This document shows, piece after piece, positions 1 to 7,384 of a stretch of 40,491 nt of DNA. Numbering within the stretch: position 1 is the first letter of the stretch; every line of letters starts with the position of its first letter. The notes under the pieces were generated by a model that did not search any database, was not told the DNA's origin, and was given only the letters and a program-made list of their open reading frames with translations. Source of the stretch: Thermoguttaceae bacterium (GTDB taxonomy: Bacteria; Planctomycetota; Planctomycetia; Pirellulales; Thermoguttaceae). The stretch lies in assembly GCA_017436025.1 (NCBI GenBank), contig JAFSDX010000149.1, forward strand, positions 1 to 40,491. The letters run 5' to 3'. The translations under genes were made by a program, and so were the position numbers.

Positions 1-522
1 AAACGCCCAGCGGACGCAGCGTTCGCAACCTTTGCGCGTGTAAATCGCCGTTTGCGTCGCGACTTCGTCCGGCGTTCCCTTCTTCAGGAAACCGCCGATA
101 CCAGCGTACCTATCTTCCGTGTTTTCGCGGACGACGACAAAGTCGAGGTCTTCCGGGCCCTTATTGCGAAGCGGAGTCGCGACGCCCGGGAGCAATTTAA
201 CGGGACGCAAATTAATATATTGATCGAATTCGAAACGCAAGCGGAGCAAGAGGCCCTTTTCGAGGATCCCCGGCTTCACGTCGACGTGCCCGACCGCGCC
301 CAAAAGAATCGAGCTAAATTGGCGCAGTTGTTCGACTTCGTCGTCGGTGATGATAATCCCGCCGTTTTTCAGGTAGCGTTCGCCGCAAATGTCGAAATCG
401 GTCAGTTCGAGCTTGATATTTTCAAGTTTCGCGACTTCTTTCAGGACTTTGACCGCTTCGCCGACCACTTCCGGCCCGGTGCCGTCGCCGCCGAGGGTCG
501 CCACTTTCAACACATCGTTCAT
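1..522 (-). CDS. leuB: 3-isopropylmalate dehydrogenase, N-terminal part (cut by window edge)
   Basis: About 174 codons are visible, starting at the ATG at 522-520; the rest lies left of the window. The enzyme oxidises and decarboxylates 3-isopropylmalate in cytoplasmic leucine biosynthesis. The N-terminus reads VATLGGDGTGPEVV, the nucleotide-fold signature of the isocitrate/isopropylmalate dehydrogenase family. GAVGHVDV follows near residue 74, and LLRLRFEFDQYINLRPVK near residues 91-108 carries the arginines that grip the malate moiety. RENTEDRYAG near 131 is the next family block. A GGAG Shine-Dalgarno sits six bases before the ATG. A homoisocitrate or tartrate dehydrogenase cannot be fully excluded without the C-terminal half, but the LRPVKLLPGV block favours LeuB. 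A promoter about 200 bases upstream implies a long leader. Confidence 0.85.
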   Translation of the reverse strand, partial: MNDVLKVATLGGDGTGPEVVGEAVKVLKEVAKLENIKLELTDFDICGERYLKNGGIIITDDEVEQLRQFSSILLGAVGHVDVKPGILEKGLLLRLRFEFDQYINLRPVKLLPGVATPLRNKGPEDLDFVVVRENTEDRYAGIGGFLKKGTPDEVATQTAIYTRKGCERCVRWAF

Positions 523-730
523 TTTAATCTCCGCAATTTCGTTCCGTTCGACGGCGGCTACGTCCGTTCGGGAGTTCTTCGCTCGCTCCCGAAATTCCGT
601 CGCCAACCGCCGAAATTTCGCCTTTCCCGCCCTTATAATTCCGAAAATTTCGCCAAGCTCCGCCAAAGTTCGTCGGAGCGGAAGCGGAACGGTCGGGACG
701 CGAAAAAAGACGTTGAATCTTAACCCCTTC
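523..730 (-). other. Long untranslated leader of leuB
   Basis: About 200 bases separate the predicted transcription start (near 724) from the leuB ATG. I found no leucine-rich leader peptide and no convincing attenuator, so no regulatory mechanism is claimed. The two ORFs reading through this region on the plus strand are antisense shadows. Confidence 0.35.
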
Positions 731-758
731 ATTATGACGCGGCGCGCAATTTTGACAA
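731..758 (-). promoter_or_regulatory. Promoter for leuB
   Basis: Read on the minus strand: TTGTCA (758-753), 16-base spacer, CATAAT (736-731), a good sigma-70-type match. A run of six G on the coding strand lies one base upstream of the -35, the same homopolymer context seen at other promoters here. Confidence 0.6.
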
Positions 759-812
759 GCCCCCCGACGCGATTTCTCCCGACTTTCGCCGCAACAGCCC
801 GCGCAAGCCGCC

Positions 813-942
813 CGTCAAAACCGCCAAAACCGTTTCAAACGTCAAACGCGCCGCTGTTTAACGCCGTCAAAATCGTTTCGAGCGTCAAACTTTGCGCCGT
901 CTACCAGCGTCAAAACCGTTTTAGACGTCAAACTTTGCGCCG
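813..942. repeat. Three degenerate tandem repeats of 43-52 bp
   Basis: The motif CGTCAAAAYCGTTT, followed by a GTCAAAC block, recurs from 813, 865 and 908. The last two copies share CGTCAAACTTTGCGCCG and are 43 bases apart; the first is more diverged. They lie between the 3' end of the methyltransferase gene and the leuB promoter and encode nothing I recognise. Confidence 0.6.
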
Positions 943-970
943 CCCGCCGTTAAAATCGGCAAAACCGGCG

Positions 971-1831
971 TCAGCGGTAAAACTTACGCACTCGCGAAAT
1001 CGACTCGAACCCGCCGAGTTCAAGGCATTCGCGGACGCATTCCATCGCCGGCGCGTCGTCGGCCAAAACCTCGTAATTGCGCTTCACCGAACCGACGACG
1101 TAATCGAGCCCGAGCGGGAACGCCAACGTCAAGAGCGCGCTTTCGAGCGGACTCTTCACCGGCGAACCGTCGCATTTGCGCTTCGGCGGAAGCATCACGG
1201 TGAAATTGCTCAACCCGACCGACGCGTGAACGCCCGCCATTTCCGGGTTCGCTTTGATCATTTTCAACGCGTCGAGCATCCGCGCCAAGTTCCCTTCGAA
1301 GTCGCTCCCGATCGGCGCGACGCCGGGGTCGAAGATAATGTCGTCGTTCGGAATCCCGCGTTTTTTCGCTTCGGCGAAGAGGAGTTCGGCGGCGGAGTAC
1401 GTCTCTTCGGCGGTTCGCGACGGCGCGCCGTTCCCGTCGGCGTCGACGTGTTCCGTCAAGAGCAAAATCGGGCGGAAGGGCGCGATTTCGTACAGATCGA
1501 ACATTTCCGTTCGCAGCGGCGAAATCGAGTTCAAAATTGGTTTTCCGCGACTCGGGTCGCAAGCGCGAAGCCCCGCCTCCGCAAGCGCAAAGTCCGGCGA
1601 GTCGACCGAAATCGGCTTGTCGGTCGCTTCGCAGATCGCCTTCACGACGGCGGCCATAAACTCCGGCGAGCGCGTCCCGACGTTGGCGTCGATATACGCG
1701 GCGCCGTTCTCCGCTTGGAAGCGCGCCAATTCCTTAATGCCGTCGAAGTCCGCCGCCTCGAACATCGCGTTCGTCGACGGAACGGAGTCGTTGATCGACT
1801 CGCCGATAATCGTCAAACCGGGAAACGCCAT
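971..1831 (-). CDS. Methyltetrahydrofolate:corrinoid methyltransferase-like, pterin-binding protein
   Basis: The 287-residue protein has the TIM-barrel pterin-binding fold of MeTr/MetH-type methyltransferases, which move a methyl group from methyltetrahydrofolate to a corrinoid protein. Visible blocks are IIGESIN (8-14), IDANVG (47-52), PISVDS (73-78), LNSIS (100-104), FDPGVAPIG (167-175) and ASVGLSNF (203-210). Length fits a stand-alone MeTr subunit. I start at the ATG at 1831 because the family homology begins there and a TATAAT promoter lies at 1932-1959. The open frame does run upstream to 1993, but that start would lie upstream of the promoter. No corrinoid protein or activator gene is adjacent, so the methyl acceptor is unknown. 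A distant dihydropteroate synthase is less likely given the GESIN and GLSN motifs. Confidence 0.8.
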   Translation of the reverse strand: MAFPGLTIIGESINDSVPSTNAMFEAADFDGIKELARFQAENGAAYIDANVGTRSPEFMAAVVKAICEATDKPISVDSPDFALAEAGLRACDPSRGKPILNSISPLRTEMFDLYEIAPFRPILLLTEHVDADGNGAPSRTAEETYSAAELLFAEAKKRGIPNDDIIFDPGVAPIGSDFEGNLARMLDALKMIKANPEMAGVHASVGLSNFTVMLPPKRKCDGSPVKSPLESALLTLAFPLGLDYVVGSVKRNYEVLADDAPAMECVRECLELGGFESISRVRKFYR

Positions 1832-1931
1832 ATCTTCTCTTATTCCTTGCTTTACGTTTTTGCTTCGTCGACGTTTCGCCCGTTCCCCAAGGAGCGGCGC
1901 GATCGCCCGAATTCCGCCGACGATCGACGCT

Positions 1932-1959
1932 ATTATACTCGTTGCGCGAACGTTCGCAA
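1932..1959 (-). promoter_or_regulatory. Promoter for the methyltransferase gene
   Basis: Minus strand: TTGCGA (1959-1954), 16-base spacer, perfect TATAAT (1937-1932). A run of seven G on the coding strand lies one base upstream of the -35. The predicted transcription start is about 93 bases before the ATG at 1831. Confidence 0.7.
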
Positions 1960-2063
1960 GCCCCCCCGCCCGCCTTTTGCCCGCCGACGCCAACTCGGCG
2001 TTTCCGCGTCGAAAAATTTCGCGTTAAAATCTCGAAAATTTAAAAGAATTTCCAAAAAAACGC

Positions 2064-2103
2064 TTGAAAAACGCGTCCGCGCTTGTTACCATTAATATTA
2101 ATG
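2064..2103 (+). promoter_or_regulatory. Putative promoter and 14-bp palindrome before DUF1559 copy 1
   Basis: TTGAAA (2064-2069), 17-base spacer, TACCAT (2087-2092). CATTAATATTAATG at 2090-2103 is a perfect 14-bp palindrome overlapping the putative -10 and could be an operator. A TTACCATT string also occurs in the promoter region of copy 3 (5058-5065). Unlike most promoters here it lacks a C-run before the -35. Confidence 0.4.
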
Positions 2104-2196
2104 TTAAAGGGAGCGCGCCGTCGCGTTTTCGACGTCGCGCCCCCTACCTAATAATTCCATTCGGTTATTTCCCCGTTTCTTACAAGGAACCTTCGT

Positions 2197-3381
2197 ATGA
2201 CTATCAATCTTGTTAGTTTGGGAAGGCGAGGCAAACAGCGTAAGCGCGGATTTACTCTCGTCGAACTCCTCGTCGTTATCGCCATCATCGGCATTCTCAT
2301 CGGCTTGCTTCTTCCGGCGGTTCAAGCGGCTCGCGAAGCCGCGCGTCGGATGCAATGCACGAACAACTTGAAACAGCTCGGTTTAGCCTGCATGAGCTAC
2401 GCCGACGCGCACGGCGACTCGCTTCCGATGGGCTCCGACACGATCGGCTGCGAAAGCAACGACAGTCGCGGCCTCGGCCCCCGCATTTACCTCCTGCCTT
2501 ACGTCGAGCAAAGCGCGCTCTACGCCGAGACGATGGAAGCGGTTAAGGGCGGCGCCTACGCTTGGACGCTTCCGTCGTCGATCATCTCGGCCGCCGTCGA
2601 CGGTTACAAATGCCCGTCCGACGGTCAGTCGCGCCAGCTCCGTCAGGACACGCACTCGTCGAACCAATACTCGCCGAACAACTACGTTTTCAGCAACGGC
2701 GACTACTGCGCTAAAGACGAAGACTGGAACTGGAACGGCAAAGACGAACCGAACAAAGTTCCGGCGAACTACTCGCGCGGCGCCTTCCAACCGCGTTACT
2801 GGACGCATCTTGCGTCGATCACCGACGGAACCTCGAACACCGCGCTGGCGTCGGAAGGCGTTATCGGGCGCGGCTCCGGAGCGGCGACGAACGGCGGGCT
2901 CCTCCGAGGCGGCGTCGCGGTCAGCCGCACCGACGTTTTCGCGGGCTCCGGCACCGGCCACTGGACCTGCGAATACTCCGGTTTCAACCCGCAAACCTGC
3001 ATTAACTTGCGCTCCGGAGCGAACGAGTTCTCGTCGAGCGCGCAAGTCAACCAACAAGACCGCCTCGTCCGCTGGACCGACGGTCAGCCGTATTTCTCCG
3101 GCTTCAACACGATTCTGCCGCCGAACGCGCCGATGTGTTCCTCCGGCTCGTCGCACTACGACCCGGCCCTCCTCCCGCCGCAATCGTTCCACTCCGGCGG
3201 CGTCAACGTCGCGATGGTCGACGGTTCCGTCCGCTTCGTTAGCGAAACGGTCGACTGCGGCAACCTGACCGGCTCGACGATCGGTTCCAACACCGGCCTC
3301 GGCAAACGCTCCGGCAAGTCGAGCTTCGGCGTTTGGGGCGCGATGGGCTCCCGCGACGGCGGCGAAACCGATACGCTCTAA
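2197..3381 (+). CDS. DUF1559 pseudopilin-like protein, copy 1
   Basis: A 394-residue member of the planctomycete DUF1559 family. A short basic leader ends in Gly18. It is followed by [20 protein letters not shown], the class III prepilin cleavage/methylation motif with Glu at mature position 5 and one hydrophobic helix. [20 protein letters not shown] opens the family domain. The C-terminus has [16 protein letters not shown], the H-x9-DG motif, and a tail nearly identical to the three paralogues downstream. A prepilin peptidase should process it at the inner membrane, and it may enter a type II secretion- or pilus-like assembly; its substrate or role is unknown. Start chosen for the AAGGA ribosome site. 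Cysteine pairs in the globular part suggest an exported location. Confidence 0.9.
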   Translation: MTINLVSLGRRGKQRKRGFTLVELLVVIAIIGILIGLLLPAVQAAREAARRMQCTNNLKQLGLACMSYADAHGDSLPMGSDTIGCESNDSRGLGPRIYLLPYVEQSALYAETMEAVKGGAYAWTLPSSIISAAVDGYKCPSDGQSRQLRQDTHSSNQYSPNNYVFSNGDYCAKDEDWNWNGKDEPNKVPANYSRGAFQPRYWTHLASITDGTSNTALASEGVIGRGSGAATNGGLLRGGVAVSRTDVFAGSGTGHWTCEYSGFNPQTCINLRSGANEFSSSAQVNQQDRLVRWTDGQPYFSGFNTILPPNAPMCSSGSSHYDPALLPPQSFHSGGVNVAMVDGSVRFVSETVDCGNLTGSTIGSNTGLGKRSGKSSFGVWGAMGSRDGGETDTL

Positions 3382-3411
3382 ACCTCGTTTTTCTCGACGA
3401 TACGCCGAAAC

Positions 3412-3443
3412 CCCGTCGCCGCGCCTTCCTCGTTGGCGACGGG
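3412..3443 (+). terminator. Hairpin after DUF1559 copy 1
   Basis: CCCGTCGCC (3412-3420) pairs with GGCGACGGG (3435-3443), 31 bases after the stop. The following tract is only pyrimidine-rich (TTCTCCGCTTCTCTC), so termination strength is uncertain. Confidence 0.5.
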
Positions 3444-3557
3444 TTCTCCGCTTCTCTCGAAACGCCGCTCGACGCGAAATTCGGGCGGCGTTCCCGTCTT
3501 TTTGCCCAAATTTGCGTCTTTTCTTAAAAAAATCGCCCCGCCGACGCGTCTCCCCCC

Positions 3558-3585
3558 TTTGCGCCGCGCAAATTGGCGCTATAAT
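3558..3585 (+). promoter_or_regulatory. Promoter for DUF1559 copy 2
   Basis: Six C lead straight into TTTGCG (3558-3563), followed by a 16-base spacer and a perfect TATAAT (3580-3585). The leader to the ATG at 3751 is about 160 bases and holds the direct repeat at 3613-3705. Confidence 0.6.
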
Positions 3586-3612
3586 TAAAGAAAGTATTTT
3601 TTGCCGTCGAAA

Positions 3613-3705
3613 GTCGACCCCGTTTAAGATTTTCGGCCTTTAGAAACGCGAACGTCCCTTCGTTCTCGAACGTCGACCCCGTTTAAGACCTTCGAGCTTA
3701 GAAAC
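3613..3705 (+). repeat. Direct repeat in the leader of DUF1559 copy 2
   Basis: GTCGACCCCGTTTAAGA at 3613 recurs at 3672, 59 bases apart. Each copy continues through a TTCG and ends in TTAGAAAC. Two copies of about 35 bp therefore occupy the untranslated leader. They could be protein-binding sites or a slippage product; nothing in the sequence decides. Confidence 0.65.
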
Positions 3706-3750
3706 ATTTGCGCGCCTAACGCATTTTCACGCTTTAAGGACAGTTTTCCA

Positions 3751-4869
3751 ATGAAAACCAACGCTAAAAACGGGTTTACTCTCGTCGAACTTCTCGTCGT
3801 CATCGCCATCATCGGCATTCTTATCGGGTTGCTCCTTCCCGCCGTCCAAGCGGCTCGCGAAGCGGCGCGTCGTATGCAATGCACGAACAACGTCAAACAA
3901 CTCGGCCTCGCCTGCATGAACTACGCCGACGCGAACGGCGACACGCTTCCGCTCGGGATCGACTGCCGCGGCGCGACGCCGGGCACGGGCGTTACGCTCG
4001 GTTACGGTTGGCGTATGTTCCTCCTGCCTTACGTCGAACAAAGCGCGCTTTACGAAATGTTCAAGAGCAATTACTACGACAAAGGAACCGCCGCTTGGAG
4101 CGCGGGCGCGGAACTCAAAGAAGCCGAAGTTACCGCTTATCACTGCCCGTCCGACGGAAACGTCAAGGGCGTCGCCGACGGTTACGCGCACGCCAGCTAC
4201 GTCTGCAGTTACGGCGACTACTGCGTCAAAGCGGAAGAATGGGGTTGGGTCAACGGTTCCTCCGGTCGCACCGACTATAGCCGCGGCGCGCTCCAACCGA
4301 AAACTTGGACGCCTCTCGCGTCGCTCACCGACGGAACCTCGAACACCGCGCTCGTCAGCGAAGCGGTCGTCGGCAAAAACGGCGGTCGTCTCGTCAAGGG
4401 GAACTACGCGACGAGCCGAAGCGACGTCTTCGGCGCCGGAACCGGCCACAACACCTGCGAACTGAGCGGTTTCAACCCGCAAGCCTGCCTCAACCTGCGC
4501 GAATCGGGCGGCGAATTCAACTCGTCCGTTTCCGTCGCCGGCAACTATCGCGGGATGCGTTGGAACGACTGCCAACCGCTCTTCGCGTCGTTCAACACGA
4601 TTCTCCCGCCGAACTCCCCGACCTGCGGCGCCGAAGGCGGCGACTACCAAGCGACGATTCTTCCGGCGTCCTCGAACCACTCGGGCGGCGTCAACGTCGG
4701 AATGGTCGACGGTTCGGTTCGCTTCGTCAGCGAAACGGTCGACTGCGGCAACCTGACCGGTTCGACGATCGGCGACAACACCGGCCTCTGCAAACGTTCC
4801 GGCAAGTCGAACTTCGGCGTCTGGGGCGCGATGGGCTCCCGCGACGGCGGCGAAACCGACGCGCTCTAA
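3751..4869 (+). CDS. DUF1559 pseudopilin-like protein, copy 2
   Basis: 372 residues. The leader is only eight residues long (MKTNAKNG), then FTLVELL with Glu at mature position 5, the hydrophobic helix and the [13 protein letters not shown] block. The globular part shares [18 protein letters not shown] and WSAGAELKEAEVTAYHCPSDG with copy 3. The H-x9-DG motif [16 protein letters not shown] lies near the C-terminus. Predicted as an exported, membrane-anchored pseudopilin; no function beyond that can be read. Start is set by the leader; an AAGGA lies about 12 bases upstream. It ends in the repeat/terminator module shared with copy 3. Confidence 0.9.
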   Translation: MKTNAKNGFTLVELLVVIAIIGILIGLLLPAVQAAREAARRMQCTNNVKQLGLACMNYADANGDTLPLGIDCRGATPGTGVTLGYGWRMFLLPYVEQSALYEMFKSNYYDKGTAAWSAGAELKEAEVTAYHCPSDGNVKGVADGYAHASYVCSYGDYCVKAEEWGWVNGSSGRTDYSRGALQPKTWTPLASLTDGTSNTALVSEAVVGKNGGRLVKGNYATSRSDVFGAGTGHNTCELSGFNPQACLNLRESGGEFNSSVSVAGNYRGMRWNDCQPLFASFNTILPPNSPTCGAEGGDYQATILPASSNHSGGVNVGMVDGSVRFVSETVDCGNLTGSTIGDNTGLCKRSGKSNFGVWGAMGSRDGGETDAL

Positions 4870-4963
4870 TCGCTTAAACCCCAACGTTTAGCGACAAACG
4901 TTAAACGCCGAAACGCAAGCCCCGACGGTGCCGCGACCGAAAAAGTCGCCGCGCCGTTTTTTT
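4867..4963 (+). terminator. Repeat/terminator module, copy 1
   Basis: Begins at the stop codon of DUF1559 copy 2. It contains AACGTTT/AAACGTT arms and then a GC-rich hairpin (GGTGCCGCGAC loop GTCGCCGCGCC) followed by seven T, a typical intrinsic terminator. The same module of about 96 bp follows copy 3 (6299-6394) and the decayed copy (6536-6630), so genes were duplicated together with their terminator. Confidence 0.8.
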
Positions 4964-5036
4964 CGTTTTTCTCCTTATTTCCGCCGTCTTCGCCGTCCGC
5001 CGAACAGCCGACCGCAAAAAAATTTCTCGCCCCCCC

Positions 5037-5064
5037 TTGGCAAAAAAACAAAAAGCGTTACCAT
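5037..5064 (+). promoter_or_regulatory. Promoter for DUF1559 copy 3
   Basis: A C-run leads directly into TTGGCA (5037-5042), followed by a 16-base A-rich spacer and TACCAT (5059-5064). The -10 hexamer matches that proposed for copy 1. Leader to the ATG is about 95 bases. Confidence 0.55.
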
Positions 5065-5164
5065 TGATAGGCAAAAGCCCGCGCGCCGCACGAACCTCCC
5101 TTGACTCGCGCCGCGCCGCGCCGTTAAATCATCCGTTTCCGCGCAACTCAGCAGAGGCAAATTT

Positions 5165-6301
5165 ATGTTGAATCGCAACGTCAAATTGGGCAAATCGGCT
5201 CGCTCCGGTTTCACCCTCGTCGAACTTCTCGTCGTCATCGCCATCATCGGCATTCTTATCGGGCTCCTTCTTCCGGCCGTCCAAGCGGCTCGCGAAGCGG
5301 CGCGTCGTATGCAATGCACGAACAACGTCAAGCAAATCGGCCTCGCCTGCATGAGCTACGTCGACGCGAACAACAACAACCTCCCGCTCGGTCAAGACTG
5401 CTTCGGCGCGACGCCGGGCACGGGCAACACCCTCGGTTACGGTTGGCGTTTGTTCCTTCTCCCCTACGTCGAACAAAACGCGCTTTACGAGCTGATCGTT
5501 AGTTCCTACTACAGCAAGGGAACCGCCGCTTGGAGCGCGGGCGCCGACGTTAAAGAAGCCCAAGTTACCGCGTTCCACTGCCCGTCCGACGGCAACGCCA
5601 AGGGCGTTCGCGACGGTTACGCTCACGCGAACTACGTTATTAGCTACGGCGACTACTGCGTCAAAGCCGAAAGCTGGGGTTGGGTCAACGGCAACCAAGG
5701 CCGCACCGACTATTCCCGCGGCGCGCTCCAACCGAAAACTTGGACGAACCTCTCGTCGCTCACCGACGGCACGTCGAACACCGCGCTCGTCAGCGAAGCG
5801 ATCGTCGGCGCCGCCGGAACCCGCAAAGTCAAAGGCGGTTACGCGATCAACCGCAGCGACGTTTTCGGCGGCGGCTCCGGGCACAACACTTGCGAAAAAT
5901 CCGGTTTCAACCCGCAAGCCTGTCTCAACTTGCGCGACTCGGGCGGCGACTTCCAAAGCTCCGTCAGCGTTTCGGATAAACGTTGCCTCCGTTGGAACGA
6001 CTGCCAACCGATCTTCGGGGCGTTCAACACGATTCTCCCGCCGAACGCCCCGACCTGCGGTCGCGAATCGGGCGACTACCAAGCGACGATTCTTACCGCG
6101 ACGTCGAATCACAGCGGCGGCGTCAACGTCGGAATGGTCGACGGTTCCGTCCGCTTCGTTAGCGAAACGGTCGACTGCGGCAACCTGACCGGCTCGACGA
6201 TCGGCGACAACACCGGTCTCTGCAAACGCTCCGGCAAGTCGAACTTCGGCGTTTGGGGCGCGATGGGCTCCCGCGACGGCGGCGAAACCGACACGCTCTA
6301 A
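5165..6301 (+). CDS. DUF1559 pseudopilin-like protein, copy 3
   Basis: 378 residues. Leader MLNRNVKLGKSARSG, then FTLVELL with Glu at mature position 5, helix, [16 protein letters not shown] and the DUF1559 domain. It shares the SKGTAAWSAGADVKEAQVT block with copy 2. It ends with [16 protein letters not shown] and the [20 protein letters not shown] tail shared by the family here. Its first residues (ML-NVKLG) match copy 4, marking those two as closest at the leader, whereas the body is nearest copy 2; gene conversion among copies is likely. A GAGG ribosome site lies upstream of the ATG. Confidence 0.9.
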   Translation: MLNRNVKLGKSARSGFTLVELLVVIAIIGILIGLLLPAVQAAREAARRMQCTNNVKQIGLACMSYVDANNNNLPLGQDCFGATPGTGNTLGYGWRLFLLPYVEQNALYELIVSSYYSKGTAAWSAGADVKEAQVTAFHCPSDGNAKGVRDGYAHANYVISYGDYCVKAESWGWVNGNQGRTDYSRGALQPKTWTNLSSLTDGTSNTALVSEAIVGAAGTRKVKGGYAINRSDVFGGGSGHNTCEKSGFNPQACLNLRDSGGDFQSSVSVSDKRCLRWNDCQPIFGAFNTILPPNAPTCGRESGDYQATILTATSNHSGGVNVGMVDGSVRFVSETVDCGNLTGSTIGDNTGLCKRSGKSNFGVWGAMGSRDGGETDTL

Positions 6302-6394
6302 TCGCTTAAATCCCAACGTTTAGCGACAAACGTTAAACGCCGAAACGCAATCCCCGACGGCGCCGCGACCGAAAAAGACGCGACGCCGTTTTTT
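6299..6394 (+). terminator. Repeat/terminator module, copy 2
   Basis: Same module as at 4867-4963, starting at the stop codon of DUF1559 copy 3. The hairpin loop is again CGAAAAA and the stem is followed by a T-tract. Confidence 0.8.
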
Positions 6395-6401
6395 CGTCGG
6401 C

Positions 6402-6538
6402 GAACCGGTCGACCGCGCCGCCGACCGGCTCGACCGTCGACGAGGACGCCGGCCTCGGCAAACGCTCCGGCAAGTCGAACTTCGGCGTTTGGGGCGGCGC
6501 CGGGCTCCCGCGACGGCGGCGAAACCGACGTCATCTAA
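6402..6538 (+). pseudogene. Decayed 3' end of a fifth DUF1559 gene
   Basis: Matches the last roughly 45 codons of copies 2 and 3 at DNA level (GGTCGAC...CTCGGCAAACGCTCCGGCAAG... to the terminal TAA) but without start, leader or domain. Against copy 3 a net two-base loss precedes the GGCCTCGGCAAACG block. A further change sits inside the GTTTGGGGCGGCGCCGGG stretch, so the frame is broken twice. It is followed by its own copy of the terminator module, showing the 3' end and terminator were duplicated as one block. Confidence 0.8.
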
Positions 6539-6630
6539 TCGCTTAAACCCCAACGTTTAGCGCCGAACGCTAAACGCCGAGACGCAATCCCCGACGGCGC
6601 CGCGACCGAAAAAGTCGCCGCGCCGTTTTT
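6536..6630 (+). terminator. Repeat/terminator module, copy 3
   Basis: Third and most diverged copy of the module at 4867-4963 and 6299-6394, now behind the decayed DUF1559 fragment. The hairpin and T-tract are intact. Confidence 0.75.
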
Positions 6631-6702
6631 CGTCTTATTTTGATTTTCGTTTCTCGCTAAAATAATCAAATTTCCCCCCAAAAACCTCCTATCCCCTTAA
6701 TT

Positions 6703-7023
6703 TCTCTCGCCGTCGCGTTCGTCGACGGCTCCGTTCGCTTCGTCGTCCCAACGCTCGCCGGAACCGCTCCGCCGCCCGGCGTTTACCGCGTTACGGTCGC
6801 TAAATATCGCGTCGAAAATCCTTATACCGACGAAGAAATCGACGCGCTCGCCCGCTTCGACGCCAAGAGCCCCGCCGAACTCTTCCCGAACCGTCCGGAA
6901 CCGACCGTCGTTTCGACGATTTCGAAGCGTTACGCTCGCGCCGAAACGTCCGGCTTAACCTTCCTCCTCCCGGAAGACGGAACGCAAAAGCTCCGACTCG
7001 AACTGACGAGCGACGCCAAGTAA
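6703..7023 (+). pseudogene. Chimeric remnant: DUF1559 H-x9-DG motif fused to a lipoprotein C-terminus
   Basis: One open frame of about 106 codons without any ATG, GTG or TTG start in a usable place. It begins [13 protein letters not shown], the C-terminal DUF1559 motif, and continues in frame into a stretch homologous to residues 95-164 of the lipoprotein at 8703-9197. GVYRVTVAKYRVENPYTDEEI matches GEYKVTVTKTHWEDAYTEEEQ. ELFPNRPEPTVVS matches EVFPDRPEPTAVS. SGLTFLLPEDGTQKLRLEL matches SGLTLSLPEGGAKDLKIEL. The junction is at VRFV/VPTLAG. It looks like a deletion that joined a DUF1559 gene to a neighbouring lipoprotein gene, then lost expression. The frame is still intact, so the event may be recent or the frame may be used from an unseen start. 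Confidence 0.75.
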
Positions 7024-7059
7024 CCGCCGCGCTCGTTCGCCTCGCCCTTTCCGCCTCGA

Positions 7060-7092
7060 CGCCGCCTCCTCTCCCGACGCGGCGTTTCTTTT
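7060..7092 (+). terminator. Terminator after the chimeric remnant
   Basis: CGCCGC (7060-7065) pairs with GCGGCG (7079-7084), followed by TTTCTTTT. Confidence 0.55.
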
Positions 7093-7246
7093 CGCTTCCC
7101 CTTCTCTTCTTAACCTCCGCCGCGACGCGTTCTTTCCGCCCAACCGACGCCCCTTCCCGTTTCCGCCCGCGACCGCCACACCGTGTAACACAATTGTTTC
7201 CAACGACTTGCCGCGCCCAAAAATTGGAAGTTCGCCGCGCTCCCCC

Positions 7247-7275
7247 TTGCGGAAAACGCAAACTTCAAGTATACT
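7247..7275 (+). promoter_or_regulatory. Promoter for DUF1559 copy 4
   Basis: A C-run leads into TTGCGG (7247-7252), then a 17-base spacer and TATACT (7270-7275). The predicted start is about 100 bases before the ATG at 7385. Confidence 0.6.
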
Positions 7276-7384
7276 AATAAACGAAGGGATTTTGCGCCGA
7301 TCGGTTTCCCGTTGGCCTCGTCGCGACGCAAATCTTCGTCAAAATCCCTAAATTTTACTTACTCCCACACTCCGAGGCAGAATT

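Noticed and set aside
52..723. Plus-strand 223-residue ORF across the leuB region
   Set aside because: It is the complement of leuB, which has clear family motifs and its own promoter; the ORF is Arg/Phe/Asp-rich as antisense frames are here.
813..942. CRISPR array
   Set aside because: Copies are degenerate, only three, with no unique spacers of constant length and no cas genes; no CRISPR was seen elsewhere in the window.
1832..1993. Upstream extension of the methyltransferase (340 residues)
   Set aside because: The extension covers the TATAAT promoter and has no family homology; the ATG at 1831 begins the conserved part.
389..2095. Plus-strand 568-residue ORF opposite the methyltransferase gene
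   Set aside because: Low-complexity, Arg-rich, covers a promoter and tandem repeats; the opposite strand has the recognisable protein.
2383..3192. Toxin-antitoxin or restriction genes hidden in antisense ORFs
   Set aside because: No known motif found in any of the long antisense frames; all have shadow-like Arg/Val/Ala composition.
3727..6316. Minus-strand ORFs of 385-395 residues opposite DUF1559 copies 2 and 3
   Set aside because: They mirror each other only because the DUF1559 genes are paralogous; composition is antisense-like.
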